Shown here one piece after another: positions 21,779-33,680 of a stretch of 64,000 nucleotides of DNA. Source of the stretch: Leucosporidium creatinivorum (lineage: Eukaryota > Basidiomycota > Microbotryomycetes > Leucosporidiales > Leucosporidiaceae); assembly GCA_001600635.1 (NCBI GenBank), contig BCKL01000004.1, positions 1,313,122-1,377,121 on the forward strand. Reading direction: 5' to 3'. The position numbers and the translations under genes were made by a program. Under the pieces are notes generated by a model. That model worked only from the letters and a program-made list of their open reading frames with translations, was not told the origin of the DNA and made no database searches. How positions within the stretch are numbered: the first letter of the stretch is position 1; each line of letters opens with the position of its first letter.

Positions 21779-24700
21779 TCACCTCCCTCCTCCAGCTCTC
21801 GCGGCCGCCAGCGCCTGCTTAGCACCCTGCATGAACATCCTCGACTCGTCATTGAACCCGGTGAGCTGGGCGAAGAAGCTGTTTGGTCGGCGCCGAATCA
21901 AAACCAGTCAGCGAGCGGTCTTCCAGCCCCTCCTCCCCTCATTCTCCCTCATCGACGACTCACACAGTATACAAATCCCTACTCTCCCCCGTCTGCGCCC
22001 TCAAAAAGTTCTCATACCCCAGCTGCATCCTCTCATCCTCCCCAAACGCCCGCTTCACCTCCTGCCTCTCCAACGCCTTCCTCGCCTTCTCCGGCTCAAG
22101 GTAGCCAAAATTGACCTCCAATTGGGCTGTCCGATCGAACCCTTCCGAAGGGGGATGATCCATCGGCGCCATGAGAGTGTTGAGAGCGGCAACGTCGGCG
22201 GGCGAGTAGTTGAGAGAGGCGAGACGGGCGTCGTCGAGGGTGCGTTGGTGGGTTGTGGGGGAGGGGGAGAGGGAGGTGGCGGCCGAGGAGAGGGCGGTGG
22301 TGGGGTCGCTGCTGGAGTTGGTGCTAGTTGTGCGGTCGCGAGCGGCTTGGGTTGTGGAAGCGGAAGGAGAGGCCGCCTCGACGTCCTCCTCGCTTGAACC
22401 CCAGTCGTGGCGGCGCTTCGGCGCGGCGCGGGGAGCTTCGAGGGTGGCTGGGGGAGGGGGTTGCGAGCCAGCGGCTGTGGCGGAGAGGGAGATGGTCGAG
22501 GCGGAGAGCGAGCGGGAAGAGCGATGAGACGATCAGTTCTCGGCTCGAGCAAGACGAATCGGCGAAGGCGAGGACTCACGAGGGTTGACGAATGAACATC
22601 CTGTCGTCTGAGCTCAGCAGGCGAATGCGCCATCCAGCAAGTACGTCCCTTGCACAATTTCCTCCCCACCTGAGGTGGCCAGTGCGGGCACCGCTCGCTG
22701 CGGAGGGCAAGAGGTTAGCCTCGCAGTCTCCACTCGGGGCAGGTAGCAATTGACCTACGTCCTCCAGAAGTTGTTGAGGTTGACCTTGGACGTCGTAGCA
22801 GCTTCAGCGACGACAGCAGGAGGAGGGTACGGGCGATAGTCGGCGGGGAATCTGCCCTCCCAGGATTCGGCCTCCCAGCGAGCTACCTCCGCTTGGCTGT
22901 GTCGTTCCCAAGATGCAGCGCAGCGTTGAAAGACGATCCCAGCGACGGAAGTGGGCGAGAGACGACGAGTGGCGGAAGCGGCGATCGAAGAAGAGCGAAC
23001 GGGCGAACGACCTCGGTCTCGGTCGTCACGACTTGAGGCGGGACGGGAGGGAAGCTGAGCAGCATTGGCGCGAGACTGACGGGGAGGGGAGCGAGGAGGA
23101 GGAGGAGGGTGACGGTCTCCGATGGGGGCGGTGTTGGAGTTAGACGTCGACGCCGAAGTGCGAGAGTCGACGAGGGGTGCGGTCGAAGCGGGGCGGTAAT
23201 GGAGGACTGGGAGGGCGGTGCGTTCGGTCGTGGTATCAGGGATGATGGGCTCCACGCCGGGAGCGTCGGCCACGTCCTCCTCCTCGGCGACCTCGTGCGG
23301 CGAGATGACGAGCTTGCGCCCATTGATCTCGGCGTCCTTCATCTTCTCCTTGAGCGTCTCGAGGTCGACGCGAGTAGTCAGCACGACAATGGCCGATCCA
23401 CCTGCTTCGGCGACCCTGACCGATTTGATGAGCTGGTGATCAACGGCGCGGAGGAAGGCGGCTTTGACGTCGGTCGACTGAGCCTTGCGGTCGAGGTTCT
23501 CGACGTAGAAGCGGTTGCAGAGGGCAGAGGAGGGGAGAGCGGGCGCAGGAGGGAGAGAAGAGAAGCCGGAAGGACCATCTTGAGGTTGAGGAGTAGGGAG
23601 AGGGCTGTTAGAAGTGCTGGCGCTGGCACCTTGCTCGTCCGCCCAAAGCCCGAGTCCCTTGTCCACCTCGACCCTGATCATCTCGCCTCGGATGACCTTT
23701 CCACGCAGGAGCTCGACGACGAGCTCGCCGTTGACCTCTGCGCCGATCCTGACATGCCCGACAATCTTGCCCTTCTTGCCCGAGACGACGGCGGCGTTGA
23801 TCTTGGTCTCGGGCGGAGCGTACCAGATGCACACGGGCTTGAACGCATCCTCGAGTTCCTCGGTCGTCGTATTCTTGGCGATATTGCGGACGATGAACGA
23901 GGTGGAGGGAAGAGGCGGCGGGGGCGGCGGCGGGATGGGGATGAGCGGCCGAGGGAGAGCTGATGCGGGAGGACGGGGAGGGAGAGGACGAGGAGCGACG
24001 GGAGGAGCCACAGGACGAGTGAAAGGGATCGATGCTGCTTCAGCAGCACGAACGACGACGACTGGGTGATCCGCGACGACCTTTCCATTCATCTCGGCGA
24101 GGAGGGCGTCGGCTTTGACGGGGTAGTCGAGTCCGACGAGAACACGCTCTCGCTGCGCCATGCTCGGCAGTGCGTCCATCTCCTTGATGTTGGTCCCCTC
24201 CTCGCCGCACGCGCGCAGTGCGAAGATGAACAGCGAGCGAATCGCGATGTCGTTGATAGGACCGGGGCGCATGACGCAGTAGAATTGAGAGAGGTGGGAG
24301 GGTACAGCTGTAGGTCCTTGAGCAGATTCCTGGTCCTCGTCGACCTGTTGCTCGTTGTCCTGCGAGGTGGAGACGACGCCGGTTCCGGCGAGGGCTTGAA
24401 GGCGAGGTGGAGGCTGGCTGCTGGCGAGGCGGAAGGGTTCGACTCGGACAGACCGGTTATCGACGACCGCGCCGCTGAGGAGCGTCACCAGTACAGCAAC
24501 GTCGGCGTCAACGCCCTCGACCTTCGCCGAGGTGTAAGTCACGCCGAAGCAGCGCGGAGTGAGGCGAATGACGAGTCCCTCGGGGAGGCGCTCTTGGAGA
24601 GACGCTTCGACCACGTCGTTCTCCGTGCGAGGGTTGATGTCTTTAATGAAGGGGGCAGGGTGGTCGAAGGTGGGGAGGATGGGTGAGGCGACGGGCGGTC

Positions 24701-25751
24701 GCTTGCTGGGCAGCTCGATGCGAAGCTTCTTGGTCGGCGCTGGGGCGCTGCGAGCTACCGAGAGGGACTGGGGCGTATTCTCACCCCTCTCGTTCTCCTC
24801 GACATCGAAGAAGCTGGCCATGGGGTGGTAGCGAGCGGCAGGAGGAGCTTGAGCCGTAGCTGAGACGGGTTCGGGCTCGGCGGTTACGGTGGAAGTGTCG
24901 ATCTCGTGAAGCTTGCGCTTGGTCGAAGGAGAGACGGGAGGGTGACCGGGCGGAGTGTCGGTGCGTTCGGCGGAAGAGGGTGAGCCGAAGTTCATCGACT
25001 CGGGCGAAGCGAAGTTTGTAACGGACGGCTCGTCGAGGACCGGAGCAGGCTGCTCCACGGGCACAGGGAGAGCCCGCTCCGTCTCTCCAGCCGTCTCATG
25101 GCCTTCAGCGTGCTCCTCCGTCGGCTGCTGCAGCTGCTGAGCGGCCGCTGCATCCACTGTCGCTGCTTCCGCTTCCGCCCTTTGCTAACGGATGTCATCG
25201 CTCTCGTAGCCGTTGTTCACGATCCAAGACTCGGCGCCGGCTGATCCCATCGCGAGCAGCATTGCTGCGTCGGTGGCTGTGGGCAGAACGAGTGAGCTAA
25301 GTCGTCGTCTTACGATCGCCGAAGCGTGAACTCACCCTGCTGCGAGCCTCCTGCCTCCCACGAGTCGAACAGCTCCAGCGCCGCGACGTTGCCTACATCC
25401 TGCGCCTTCAGCCGAGCGGACGACCTGGTGCCGAAGAAGTCTGGACGAGCGCCGCTGAGGAGGAGAAGCTGGACGGAGAGGCGCTGAATGTCGGAGAGCG
25501 AGGCGTCGGAGACGGCAGCTTGGAGGGCGGTGAGAGATGTACCGGAGTCTGCAGTGTGCACGAGCTCTGATCAGCAACAGCGAGCACAAGAGCTCAAACG
25601 GCGAGCTCAGACCGCGCAAGCTGCAGGTCGACTTACCCTCGTCGTCGATGTGGCCCGAGGGAAGCTGCTCCAGCCAGTAGATGATGAACAGAACATCCTG
25701 CTCTACCACTGCTTTCACCAGCCCATCCACCATCTCCTGCAAGCTTGCCAT
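21779..25751 (-). CDS. ARZ-4, large ankyrin-RRM-zinc-finger family protein
   Basis: The start at 25751 gives the N-terminal helix (VEQDVLFIIYWLEQL). Exon 2 is the ankyrin-like unit (TSLTALQAAVS, SVQLLLLSGARP). A small exon has AESWIVNNGYE, the AExW helix, followed by a possible 33-nt intron. A long exon (25157 to about 22760) holds four RRM-like units beginning near FIKDINPRTENDV, FYCVMRPGPIND, SFIVRNIAKNTT and RFYVENLDRKAQ, then ESWEGRFPADY and NNFWRT. A 64-nt intron (gtaggt, branch CTAAC) then joins in frame to a CCCH finger, C-x11-C-x4-C-x3-H (ending CWMAH). The C-terminal domain (NFGYLEPEKARKAL, then YENFLRAQTGE) is shared with ARZ-8. Joining the finger to this domain needs a weak donor or a frame change, so the last 200 residues could be a separate gene. 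It is the β copy mirroring ARZ-3. Confidence 0.7.
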
Positions 25752-26147
25752 CGCGCGAGCGCCTTTTAGGTCGAGCTAAAACGGGGCTGCAGCGAGCTTT
25801 GGTAGCAATGGCGCGCTACAGAGAGCTGCCTGAGAATAGTTGAGAGACTCTGCGCTGGGTTGGAGTCGAGTAGAAGTGACGAGGAGATGTGGTAGCAGGC
25901 GAAGGAGCGCCGCGTGAGGTCAGCGACTTCTTTTAGAGGCGCTCGGATCGCAAAGTTCTGCAGTCTAATGGCTATCGGCGCACTGCACGATGCTTCAATT
26001 GCGCTACCTCTGCTGCTAGCAGCTCTTGAGTCGTTCGGTGCTGCCCCGGCTTCGCACTTCCTCCGAGCTCGCTTCTCTCGGCGTAAGCGCTGTACAGAAA
26101 CAAAGTTGCAGAGAAGCGTCTCGAAACGAAGGCGGAGAGCGCTACTT
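25752..26147. other. Intergenic, between ARZ-4 and ARZ-5
   Basis: Head-to-tail spacing of two family members. No gene and no F-box remnant seen here. Confidence 0.5.
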
Positions 26148-27866
26148 CTAAGCGAAGGTAGGCTTATTGGGCAGGGAAGGAGGGGGAGGGGGAAGGGCTC
26201 TGCCAGCATCGCCGAACCTGCCCTCCTCAGCCCTGGAAACGGCGCCGTCATCAAATCGCCGACCACCGTACGACCAGGTGGAAAACTCGGAGCTTGACCT
26301 CGGCGCCTTCCAAGGTCGTTTGACGAAGTCTGTCGTGAAGTTGAGTCAGTGAGAGAAAGGCGACGCCGAGGGAGGTGAGCAACTCACCTGCAGCCAGGTC
26401 GGGGTATCTGAGGTGGCCGTCTGGCGTCCTGAGCTCGGCTTTATCGTGTGCGTTGTCGCAGTCACGTCCCCAACAAAGAGAGCGACACGATCCCCTTTGA
26501 GGCGGGAACACAGGGCAGAGGCGGCTGGAGAAGGGAGCTGTGTCAGCGCTGCAGCTCGAAGAAGTCGAAGCCAGACGACGCACCCTCGCCACACCCATCC
26601 GTGGTCTTTCCAAAGAGGCCTCGTTCCGGGATAATCTGCCGCCCACCTCCCAACCCACGAGTCCTCCGACCAGCGGTCGAGAGTCTCCTGGATTGCATCT
26701 GCAGGCGGCTGGGGAGCGCGAGGAGGTCGAGGAGCAGTACCATACGCATAGATGCAGGACGAGTAGGGACGCCAGATCAACGCCTCTCGATCTCGCTCCC
26801 ACCAAGGCGAGTCGGGCGAGGAAGGGGCACGACGGGGCTTCGAACGTCGAGGAGAGAGGCTGCGACGGCGGGATGAGTGACGGCGTTCGTCGCGGAGGGG
26901 AGAGGTCGAGCGATACAAGGAGTGCAACTTCGGCCGAGGTGGCGAGGGGGCTTCGGGGTTGCGAAGAAGGGGCTGAGCCAGCACTCGGACGGTGGCTCCG
27001 TCAAGCATCGTGCTGTCGAGGGCTTTGACGGCTTCGAGGTCGATAGTGCGGCCCAAGATGACTTTGTAGGCGTTGGCGCCCGAGGAGAAGGTGGGCGTGA
27101 CGGAGTGGACCAAGTTGGGAAGAGTGCTGTGCAAGAATCGTTTGAGGTCGGCGAGGGTCGTAGCGTCGGCAAGGCAATCAATGATGAAGCTTCGGGAGGT
27201 CAGCTGGGGAGAGGAAGAAAGCGACGTATCGCCTTGCGAGCTTGGCTGCTCATGCCTCCTCTGCTGGTTGTGAGCGGGCAGCGGCAACGGCTTGGTCCCA
27301 AGCTCAGCCTCGGCGGCGGTCTCTGCGGCGTGGATCTCATCGACGTCGAGGCCCTGCTGTCGCAGCCAACGCTCAGCATCTTCAAGCGAAAGGTCCTGGA
27401 AGAGCATCTTGGCTGTCGGGGAGGAAGTAGGGTTCAGCTTGAGCTCGGCGACTAGGCGCCTTCGCGGACTGACCGTCCCTAGCGCAAGTCGGCTCTAAGG
27501 TAGCAGACGCGGGATAATAGTTCTCCCTTCCACGCGTCAAGGTCCTACCGTGGTCGAGTGGGAAGGAAGCGCCCGAGAGAAGTAGAAGCTGGACGATGAG
27601 AGCTCGGCGAGGGCAGTCGGACGGAAGCGAGAGAGCGATGTCGAGAGGTGTGAGCTCCGTTGAAGGGTCTGTAGCATATGTAAGAGGTTAGCCCAAGTCT
27701 CAGCTGGTTCTGGAGTCGAGTCGTACGCACCGTCTTCGTGAAGCGAGCGCGCGTCGAGCTGCTGAAGATGGTAGAGCACGAAGAGCACGTCCCTTTGCTG
27801 TACAGCTTTCACCAGTCCCCCGAGAGCTTCCTGCTTAGCAGCTTCTCGCTCCTCTGCCGAGCTCAT
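26148..27866 (-). CDS. ARZ-5, ankyrin-RRM-zinc-finger family protein, intact
   Basis: The start at 27866 gives the N-terminal helix (RDVLFVLYHLQQLD), nearly identical to ARZ-1. Then come the ankyrin-like unit (STELTPLDIALS, VQLLLLSGAS), the AExW helix (LEDAERWLRQQGLDV), one RRM-like domain (SFIIDCLADATTLADLKRF to LDGATVRVL), an RS linker (SLSPRRS), a WWERDREALIW block, ESWVGRW-type DSWVGRWAADYPG, and a CCCH finger C-x13-C-x4-C-x3-H starting CPVFPPQ and ending CDNAH. Here the finger has no intron, unlike ARZ-2 and ARZ-3. The last exon ends in a Pro-rich tail at 26148. All joins keep frame. It is divergent to FBX-3 and mirrors ARZ-2. RNA binding is inferred from the domains. Confidence 0.8.
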
Positions 27867-28348
27867 CTCGTACAGTTTGGGCGGTTCGAGGGCGAGCAAG
27901 CGACGCGCTTGGAGAGAGCGAGCGGGCGGCGAAGGAGGGCTGTAGGAAAGGTAGGGGGCTGTAGGTGAGCAGCTGAGGTCGCCCAAGCTTCCAAAGAGCG
28001 CCGGACGGTCAATTCTGTAGCGAAGACGAGGTAATGGTAGGAGTTTAAGCTGTCTCGAAAGCGATTCGCTCCTCTTGTTCCGGCTTCAACTTGCTCGCTG
28101 CTCCAACTTCGCTTAGCTGGGACGTGCTGGGCGCAGAATTGTACTCCAGAAGGTGAGCTACCCGCCGCTGCAGCTCATTAGGCCTCGCTGACCCTGACTC
28201 AAACGCTACAGCTCTTCGCCCTCGCTCTCGGACCTCGGAACGGATCAAGCCCGAGTTCGCTGCTTCGAGCGCTGCTGTGAGACTATAGAGGTACATGCCC
28301 TCATCTCACCACAGCTGTGGTGTATAGCTGACCCCTCTCCTCATTCAG
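27867..28348. promoter_or_regulatory. Third copy of the divergent F-box/ARZ promoter region
   Basis: It is nearly the same sequence as 238-703, including the two 5' UTR introns on the F-box side (GTGAGC near 28153, GTACAT near 28291, acceptor CAG directly before ATG at 28349). The order and spacing of all blocks are kept. Divergent promoter use is inferred. Confidence 0.65.
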
Positions 28349-29851
28349 ATGGCGCCAACTCTCCCGACCGAGCTCAAGCACATCCTCGAGCTGCTGTACG
28401 AGGACGTGAGGCCCTCAGGCTATCTCATGTCCCCTGCTTTCGACACAATGGATGGCGAGAAGGTCGTCTGCGCCTTTCATCCACTTCTACTCGTCAGCAG
28501 GACCTTTCACGCCCTCGCTCACCCTATCGTCGTCCGCCACCTCTTTCCCGTCCCCAGCGGTCTAGGAGCGACAGAGATGCTGGATAAGTCAGAGGCAGCT
28601 CGCCTGTATGTGTCGAAGCACGGCCTCGGGCAGGCGGTCCGATCCGTCTCTCTTCCGAGGGGCCTGTCGGAGCCTCGCCAGCGAGCTTTCCTCCTCGCCT
28701 TCCCATCCCTCCTCACCCTACACGCATTCAGCCTGCCATTGGATCCTCACGGTGTTCCCGCTTCTCTCACCTTGCTCATGCTCGACACGGCCGCGTCGCT
28801 CGACTCCACTTTCTGGATCGAGCTCGGCCGAGCCACGCCTCACCTCACCGCCCTTTCTCTCACTGGGGCCGCTAGTTTCGGCCGCGGACCGCTCTGGATG
28901 AAGACTTCCTCGACTCCTGCTGACCCAGGCTGGCGCCTGAAGCACCTCGCCATGCACGACCTCAGCGGCTCGGAGGCGCAAGCTCTCGCTTTGATTACTT
29001 CGTCGGCAGCAACACTCGAGAGTCTCCGCCTGACCTGCCCCTCATTCAATACTCAAGACCCCTCATTCATTCTCCCCCGTCTCCTCTCCCACCTCGAGAT
29101 CCCCGTGCCCCGTCTTCGCTATCTCAACCTCGGCGAGGTCACGCCTCTCTCCAGGCAGTGCACCGTCCTCGACCGAGGCCAGCTACCCAATCTCGAAGAG
29201 CTCCATCTGAGGGTCAATCCACAGTCCCTTCACCAACTTCTCACCATTTCGCCGACGATAGTCGCGGTGTCCGTTCTCGCTCATCTTCCTCTCGAAGCCT
29301 CTTCGTCGGCGCTGGACATGTTCCAGGACTTCGTCCGAGGTCATCCCGCTCTCCGATATATCTCGGTCGACGTCAGCGGCAGAGATAGCCCCAAGGAGGA
29401 CTGGTACGAGGACCTACAAGCCCAATGCGATCGGCTCGGCATTACTTTCGCCAGCAACACGCTTGTGGCGACCGAGGCGGAGCTGTGGACCGAGGAGGAG
29501 GATAACGGAGAGAGTGAGACGGAGGAGGAGATGGAGTTGAGAGTGGAGCGAGAGGATGATGCTCTACCCCTCGACTTTGACGCCGAGGATGGGGAGGAGT
29601 GGGCTCATCTTTGGGGCGAGGAGAAGAGACAGGCGATGGGACTGGGTGAGTCGACTTGAGCTCTGAAACACTCTCGCTCTATGGAGCTGACCGTTTTGTC
29701 TGTGCTACAGCACCTCTACCCGACTCTCAACTCGACCGCGCTGATGCCGCCGAGTCGGCCGCTGCTGCTTCGAAGTGTGAGTCCTCTTCTTCCACGTCTA
29801 GGCAGTGTCCCCCTTTTCAAAGACACACAGTGACTTCCTTACTTTGCAGAG
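28349..29851 (+). CDS. FBX-3, F-box/LRR-like protein, most complete copy
   Basis: It opens with LPTELKHILELLYEDV (F-box helix 1; one residue shorter than FBX-1), followed by LLLVSRTFHALAHPIVVRHLF. Leucine-rich units follow (LLTLHAFSLPL, LTALSLTGAAS, LKHLAMHDLSG, LRYLNLGEV, LEELHLRV). The C-terminus is strongly acidic (WTEEEDNGESETEEEMEL) and ends with a short Ala-rich tail after an intron at about 29646-29710. A further intron (donor at 29777) would create the stop TAG across the junction. About 455 residues. The expected role is SCF substrate adaptor. It is the only one of the three divergent-pair F-box genes with an uninterrupted body and the family tail. Confidence 0.78.
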
Positions 29852-30544
29852 CATGGATGAGCTGGATGAGACGGCGTAGTCTGAACGAACGGTCGACGGC
29901 ATCGACTGCTTCGGCGATGGTTTCGGCGCTTTCTGAGAGATGGGGTCTGTACTGCAGTGTCGTTCGAATTACTTCAGCTACTGCGTCGACGCAAAAGGAG
30001 CGGTAAAGACCTCGAATATGAATCTGAAAAAGCAATCAGACAAGGATTCAAGCCTCAATTCGCCGCCCGCCGCCGAGATGGGTGAGGGGGTGATCCGCGA
30101 GAGGAGTCATTGAGAAGAGTTGTGAAGTAGAGACGTGTTGCAGGGGTGCGAGATACTACTGGAAGTCCCCTCGACGATTCCTGTAGCCCTTTCAGCCTTT
30201 CACAGCCCCTCGCGCAAGTAGCTCAGCTCTTAGAGAAGGCCTCTTCGCCCTTCTCTTTCCCGCCACAACTCGCTTCGACTCGTCTCTCGCCTCCACCGTC
30301 GCCTACAGTACACCAAACTACAACCTCGCCTGCTCAACAGCGACGATCGTACAGCAGCAGCTTCAGCCACTGCCACCGGCTTCGCCCTCGTTCCCCCGCG
30401 CTCAGCCCTCCGTTGTTCGTCTTCGCCAGCCAGCAACCGCGGCAGCGCTCCTCAGCAGAACAATCTCCTACATTCCATCACAGTCACCAAACCGCTTCAT
30501 CCGCCGGTGTCGGTCGCCTTTCCGCCGCCCAACAACAACGAGCG
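29852..30544. other. Intergenic or 5' UTR of the MFS gene
   Basis: The frame upstream of the MFS start is open from 30146 but is low-complexity, rich in S, P and Q, and lacks features. A 72-codon minus-strand frame at 29817-30035 is noted but not called. Confidence 0.5.
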
Positions 30545-33478
30545 ATGAGCGCCGGAGGAGGAGGTCAAGGGTCGCTCTCGCCTGCACGACACCAGCCCGC
30601 TCGCTTCATCGTTTCAGCACCTTCCACCATCTCCCGCGGCGCCACCCCTCGCCTCGATTTGGGACGGTCGCCGAGCATGACGGGCTCTGTGAGCGGTTCC
30701 GCAAGTCCCAATACTCGCTACGGGAGCTTCGCACCGGGCACTTCGGCCGAGGAGAGCAGGGACCACCTCGAGGAAGTACTCCGGAGCAAGCTGAGCGGCT
30801 CGGGCAGAAGCAGGGATCATCGCCGAAGGTGGGAACGAAGCCAGGAGCGGCTGATCCCTCGCGGCCAGGCTGGAAGGTCGGAGGATGTCTGGGATTCCGA
30901 TGCGGACCTCTCGGACGACTTAAGCGAGGGTGCTAGTGATGCTCGTGGCCGTCGCCAGCGGGAAGCTACAGACGACGAGGTGTGGAACGCGGGGGATGGG
31001 CAGCAGACCGAGCGTCGGTGTCGTGCCGAGGATGAAGGCCACAAGCAATGGGGAGTCAAGAAGATGGAGCTCATGTCGACCGTCTGGGGCAAGGGTGGCC
31101 TTACTTCTATCTACATCGGGTGAGATCCAAGCTCTCGGCCATCTCTCCTTCTTTCCCTCGGCGCTGACCTTCCCGAGATCCGCAGAGTCTACCTCATCTC
31201 GGCGCTCACCTCGTTGGAGGGCAACACTACACCGACCATCGAGCCGTACTTCCTCTCGCTCCTTGGCTCTCATTCGATGCTCTCTTCCGTCGTCATCATC
31301 ACCAGCGTGAGTCAGTCCTGTGCTCCGCTCCTCCCTCTCCTCCCTCTCCGATCGCTGACCATTCGGCATGCCCATAGATCGCCTTCGCCGTAGGCAAACC
31401 TCCTTTCACCAAGATCCTCGACGTCTTCGGCCGAGCGGAAGGCATCGCGCTGGCCGCCACTCTCTACTCCATCGGCTACCTCCTCACCGCCGCTTCCACC
31501 AACGTTCGCGTCTTTATCGTCGCTCGCGCCATCGCTGCCCTTGGCGGACAAGGTCTTCAGCTCGCTCAGCAGATCATCGTGGCTGGTGAGTCGCCTCGCC
31601 TCGCGATTCTGGCGCGCCGAGCTAATCTCGGAACGTGTTCATTCGCAGACACGACTACGCTCAGCAACCGAGGGCTCATTACCTCCACCATCTCGCTCCC
31701 TTGGCTCGTCACCACCTGGATCGGTCCTCCCATAGGAGCGTGGTTCCAGCGCCGAGGCGAGCCAGGGTATCGAGTCGCCTACGCCGCCTTCGGCATCCTT
31801 CTTCCCGTCGTCGCAGGCGTCCTCTTCTTCGTAAGTGATATCTGTAGCGTGCTCAATCTACTGAGCTGACCTGTCGTCGACCACAGACCCTCCTCATTCA
31901 ATGGCGCAAGGTGCAGGCCTCGGCTGCTCGCGCTGGCCGTACGCCGAGTACGATGGACATTGGCCATGGTTTCGCACGTCGCGATTGGGTCGATAAGGGT
32001 GCGCAAGCCGAAGAGCAGCGTGCTCGACGACCGAGCTTTGCTGCCGAGCGGGATTCGGTCGTGCTCGAGCGGGCGAGAAAGCCGCGGTTGACGGCGTGGG
32101 GCAAGACCAAGGAGGTGTGGAGAGAACTCGACATTGTTGGGCTTTGCGCGTTGACGGTCGGATGCGGTCTCCTCCTCCTTCCCTTCACTCTCGCGGCGCA
32201 CGGGCAACGAGGCTGGGAGGATCGTAAGTGCTTCGTGCTGAAGGTCTTCGCTCGTTTGCTGACCGATTCGCCTTGCTCGCAGCCGAGATTTGGGCCTTCA
32301 TCTTCGCTGGCGTCTGCATCCTCACCTTCTTCGGCTACTACGAGTTCAAATGGTCACCCATCCCCGTCCTCCCGCCGCGCCTGCTCAAGAACCGGACCAT
32401 CCTCGCCGGCTCAGCTGTGGGCTTCTTCCACTTCGTCAGCCAGTTCTGCTACGAGAGCTTCTTTACGAGCTTCCTGCAGTACGTCAACGCTGTCGTCTAA
32501 ACGTCTCTCTCGGACGATTGAGCTGACCTTACCTCTCCAGAGTCGCTCGCAACCACTCACCTCAGACTGCCTCGTACATCAGGTGAGTACCTCGGCTCTC
32601 GCTCTCCTTTCCCGAGCTTCGTGCTGACCCCGTCTCGCCCTACAGCCAATCGTACATCTTCGCCGCCTGCGTCGCCGCCACGCTCGCCGGATGGGGAGCA
32701 AAGGCAACGAACCGCTACAAATGGATCGGCATCCTCGGCGTCCTCGTCCATATGGCCGGCACTTGGCTCATGATGCGCACTCGCAACCTCGATAGCTCGA
32801 CGTTCGAGCTTGTGGTCAGTCAACTGCTCGGCGGCGCCGGAGGTGGAGCCACGACCATCGCAGCTCAGTTGGGCTGTCAGTCGGTTGTAGGGCATCAAGG
32901 TAATGATTTTCACTGCCTCTGTGACCGAGGACAGAGCGCCGACTATTGCTTTCGCAGACGTCGCCATCGCCACCGCCATCTTCCTCACCATCACTCAAAT
33001 CGGCGGAGCCGTGGGAGGAGCAGGAGCAGGCGCCGTGTGGACCTCTCTCCTACCTCGCCGTCTCGCTTTCCACCTTCCAGCGGACCCCGAGAGCCAAGCC
33101 CTCATCCCCAAGGTCATGGCCTCCCTCCCGTTCGCCATCTCCTTTCCCATGGACTCGCCCATCCGTCAGGCCATCAACGAGTCCTACCGCGACACGCAGA
33201 GGGTTCTCAACATAATGGCGATCCTCTTCCTCGTCCCTGCGTTGATTGCCGTCCTCTCCATGCGCAATGTCGACCTCGAGCAGGAGGATGCCAGTCGAGG
33301 TGAGGGTGTCGTCGTGCTGGGTCGAGCTAATGCTTTAAGTGAGTCGGAAGCATTAGTTGCTATGAATCACTGGTAAACCCTTCATTGACTCCCGTTCCTC
33401 TCCACAGCCGATGACGAGGCCCCCAGCAGCGAGACGAGCTCGCTTCTCGGCGGCACTTCCGAGCGCGAGCGGGACTGA
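30545..33478 (+). CDS. MFS transporter, siderophore-iron type
   Basis: A long hydrophilic N-terminus (about 190 residues, acidic and Ser/Arg-rich) ends in WGVKKMELMSTVWGKGGL, leading into the first membrane span YIGVYLISALTSLEGNTT. Later exons give ILDVFGRAEGIALAATLYSIGYLL, IVARAIAALGGQGLQ, WIGPPIGAWF, the central charged loop, and LDIVGLCALTVGCGLLLLPF. The late block AVGGAGAGAVWTSLLPRRL resembles fungal siderophore transporters (Sit/Arn/Str/Mir), with 14 spans expected. About eleven introns are needed. It would import ferri-siderophore complexes at the plasma membrane by proton symport (family knowledge); the actual substrate is not shown. The start at 30545 is chosen because upstream frame is unstructured; 30146 is an in-frame alternative. 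Confidence 0.85.
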
Positions 33479-33680
33479 GGCTGTACTCGCCTCGCGCCTT
33501 GTATCTCCCCTTCAGTAACTTCTTACCCTTACGACTTATGACACCCCTGCATGTAGTAGCATTCCCCGCACGTATTCATTTCGCCTCTTCCGTTTAGTAC
33601 CGCCGTTTATCCTCTCGTCTGCAATCTCTGTGACACGTCCGCGATCATTGATAGACAGGGGAGAGCTGAGAGAGCTTCTA

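Noticed and set aside
23109-23963. Long open frame antisense to ARZ-4
   Set aside because: It is a shadow of the RRM exon on the other strand; its sequence lacks family features and GC-rich codons keep the antisense open.
29817-30035. 72-codon minus-strand frame with a protein-like sequence
   Set aside because: It overlaps the FBX-3 3' end, lacks a convincing upstream exon and matches no family I know; it could be revisited with RNA-seq.
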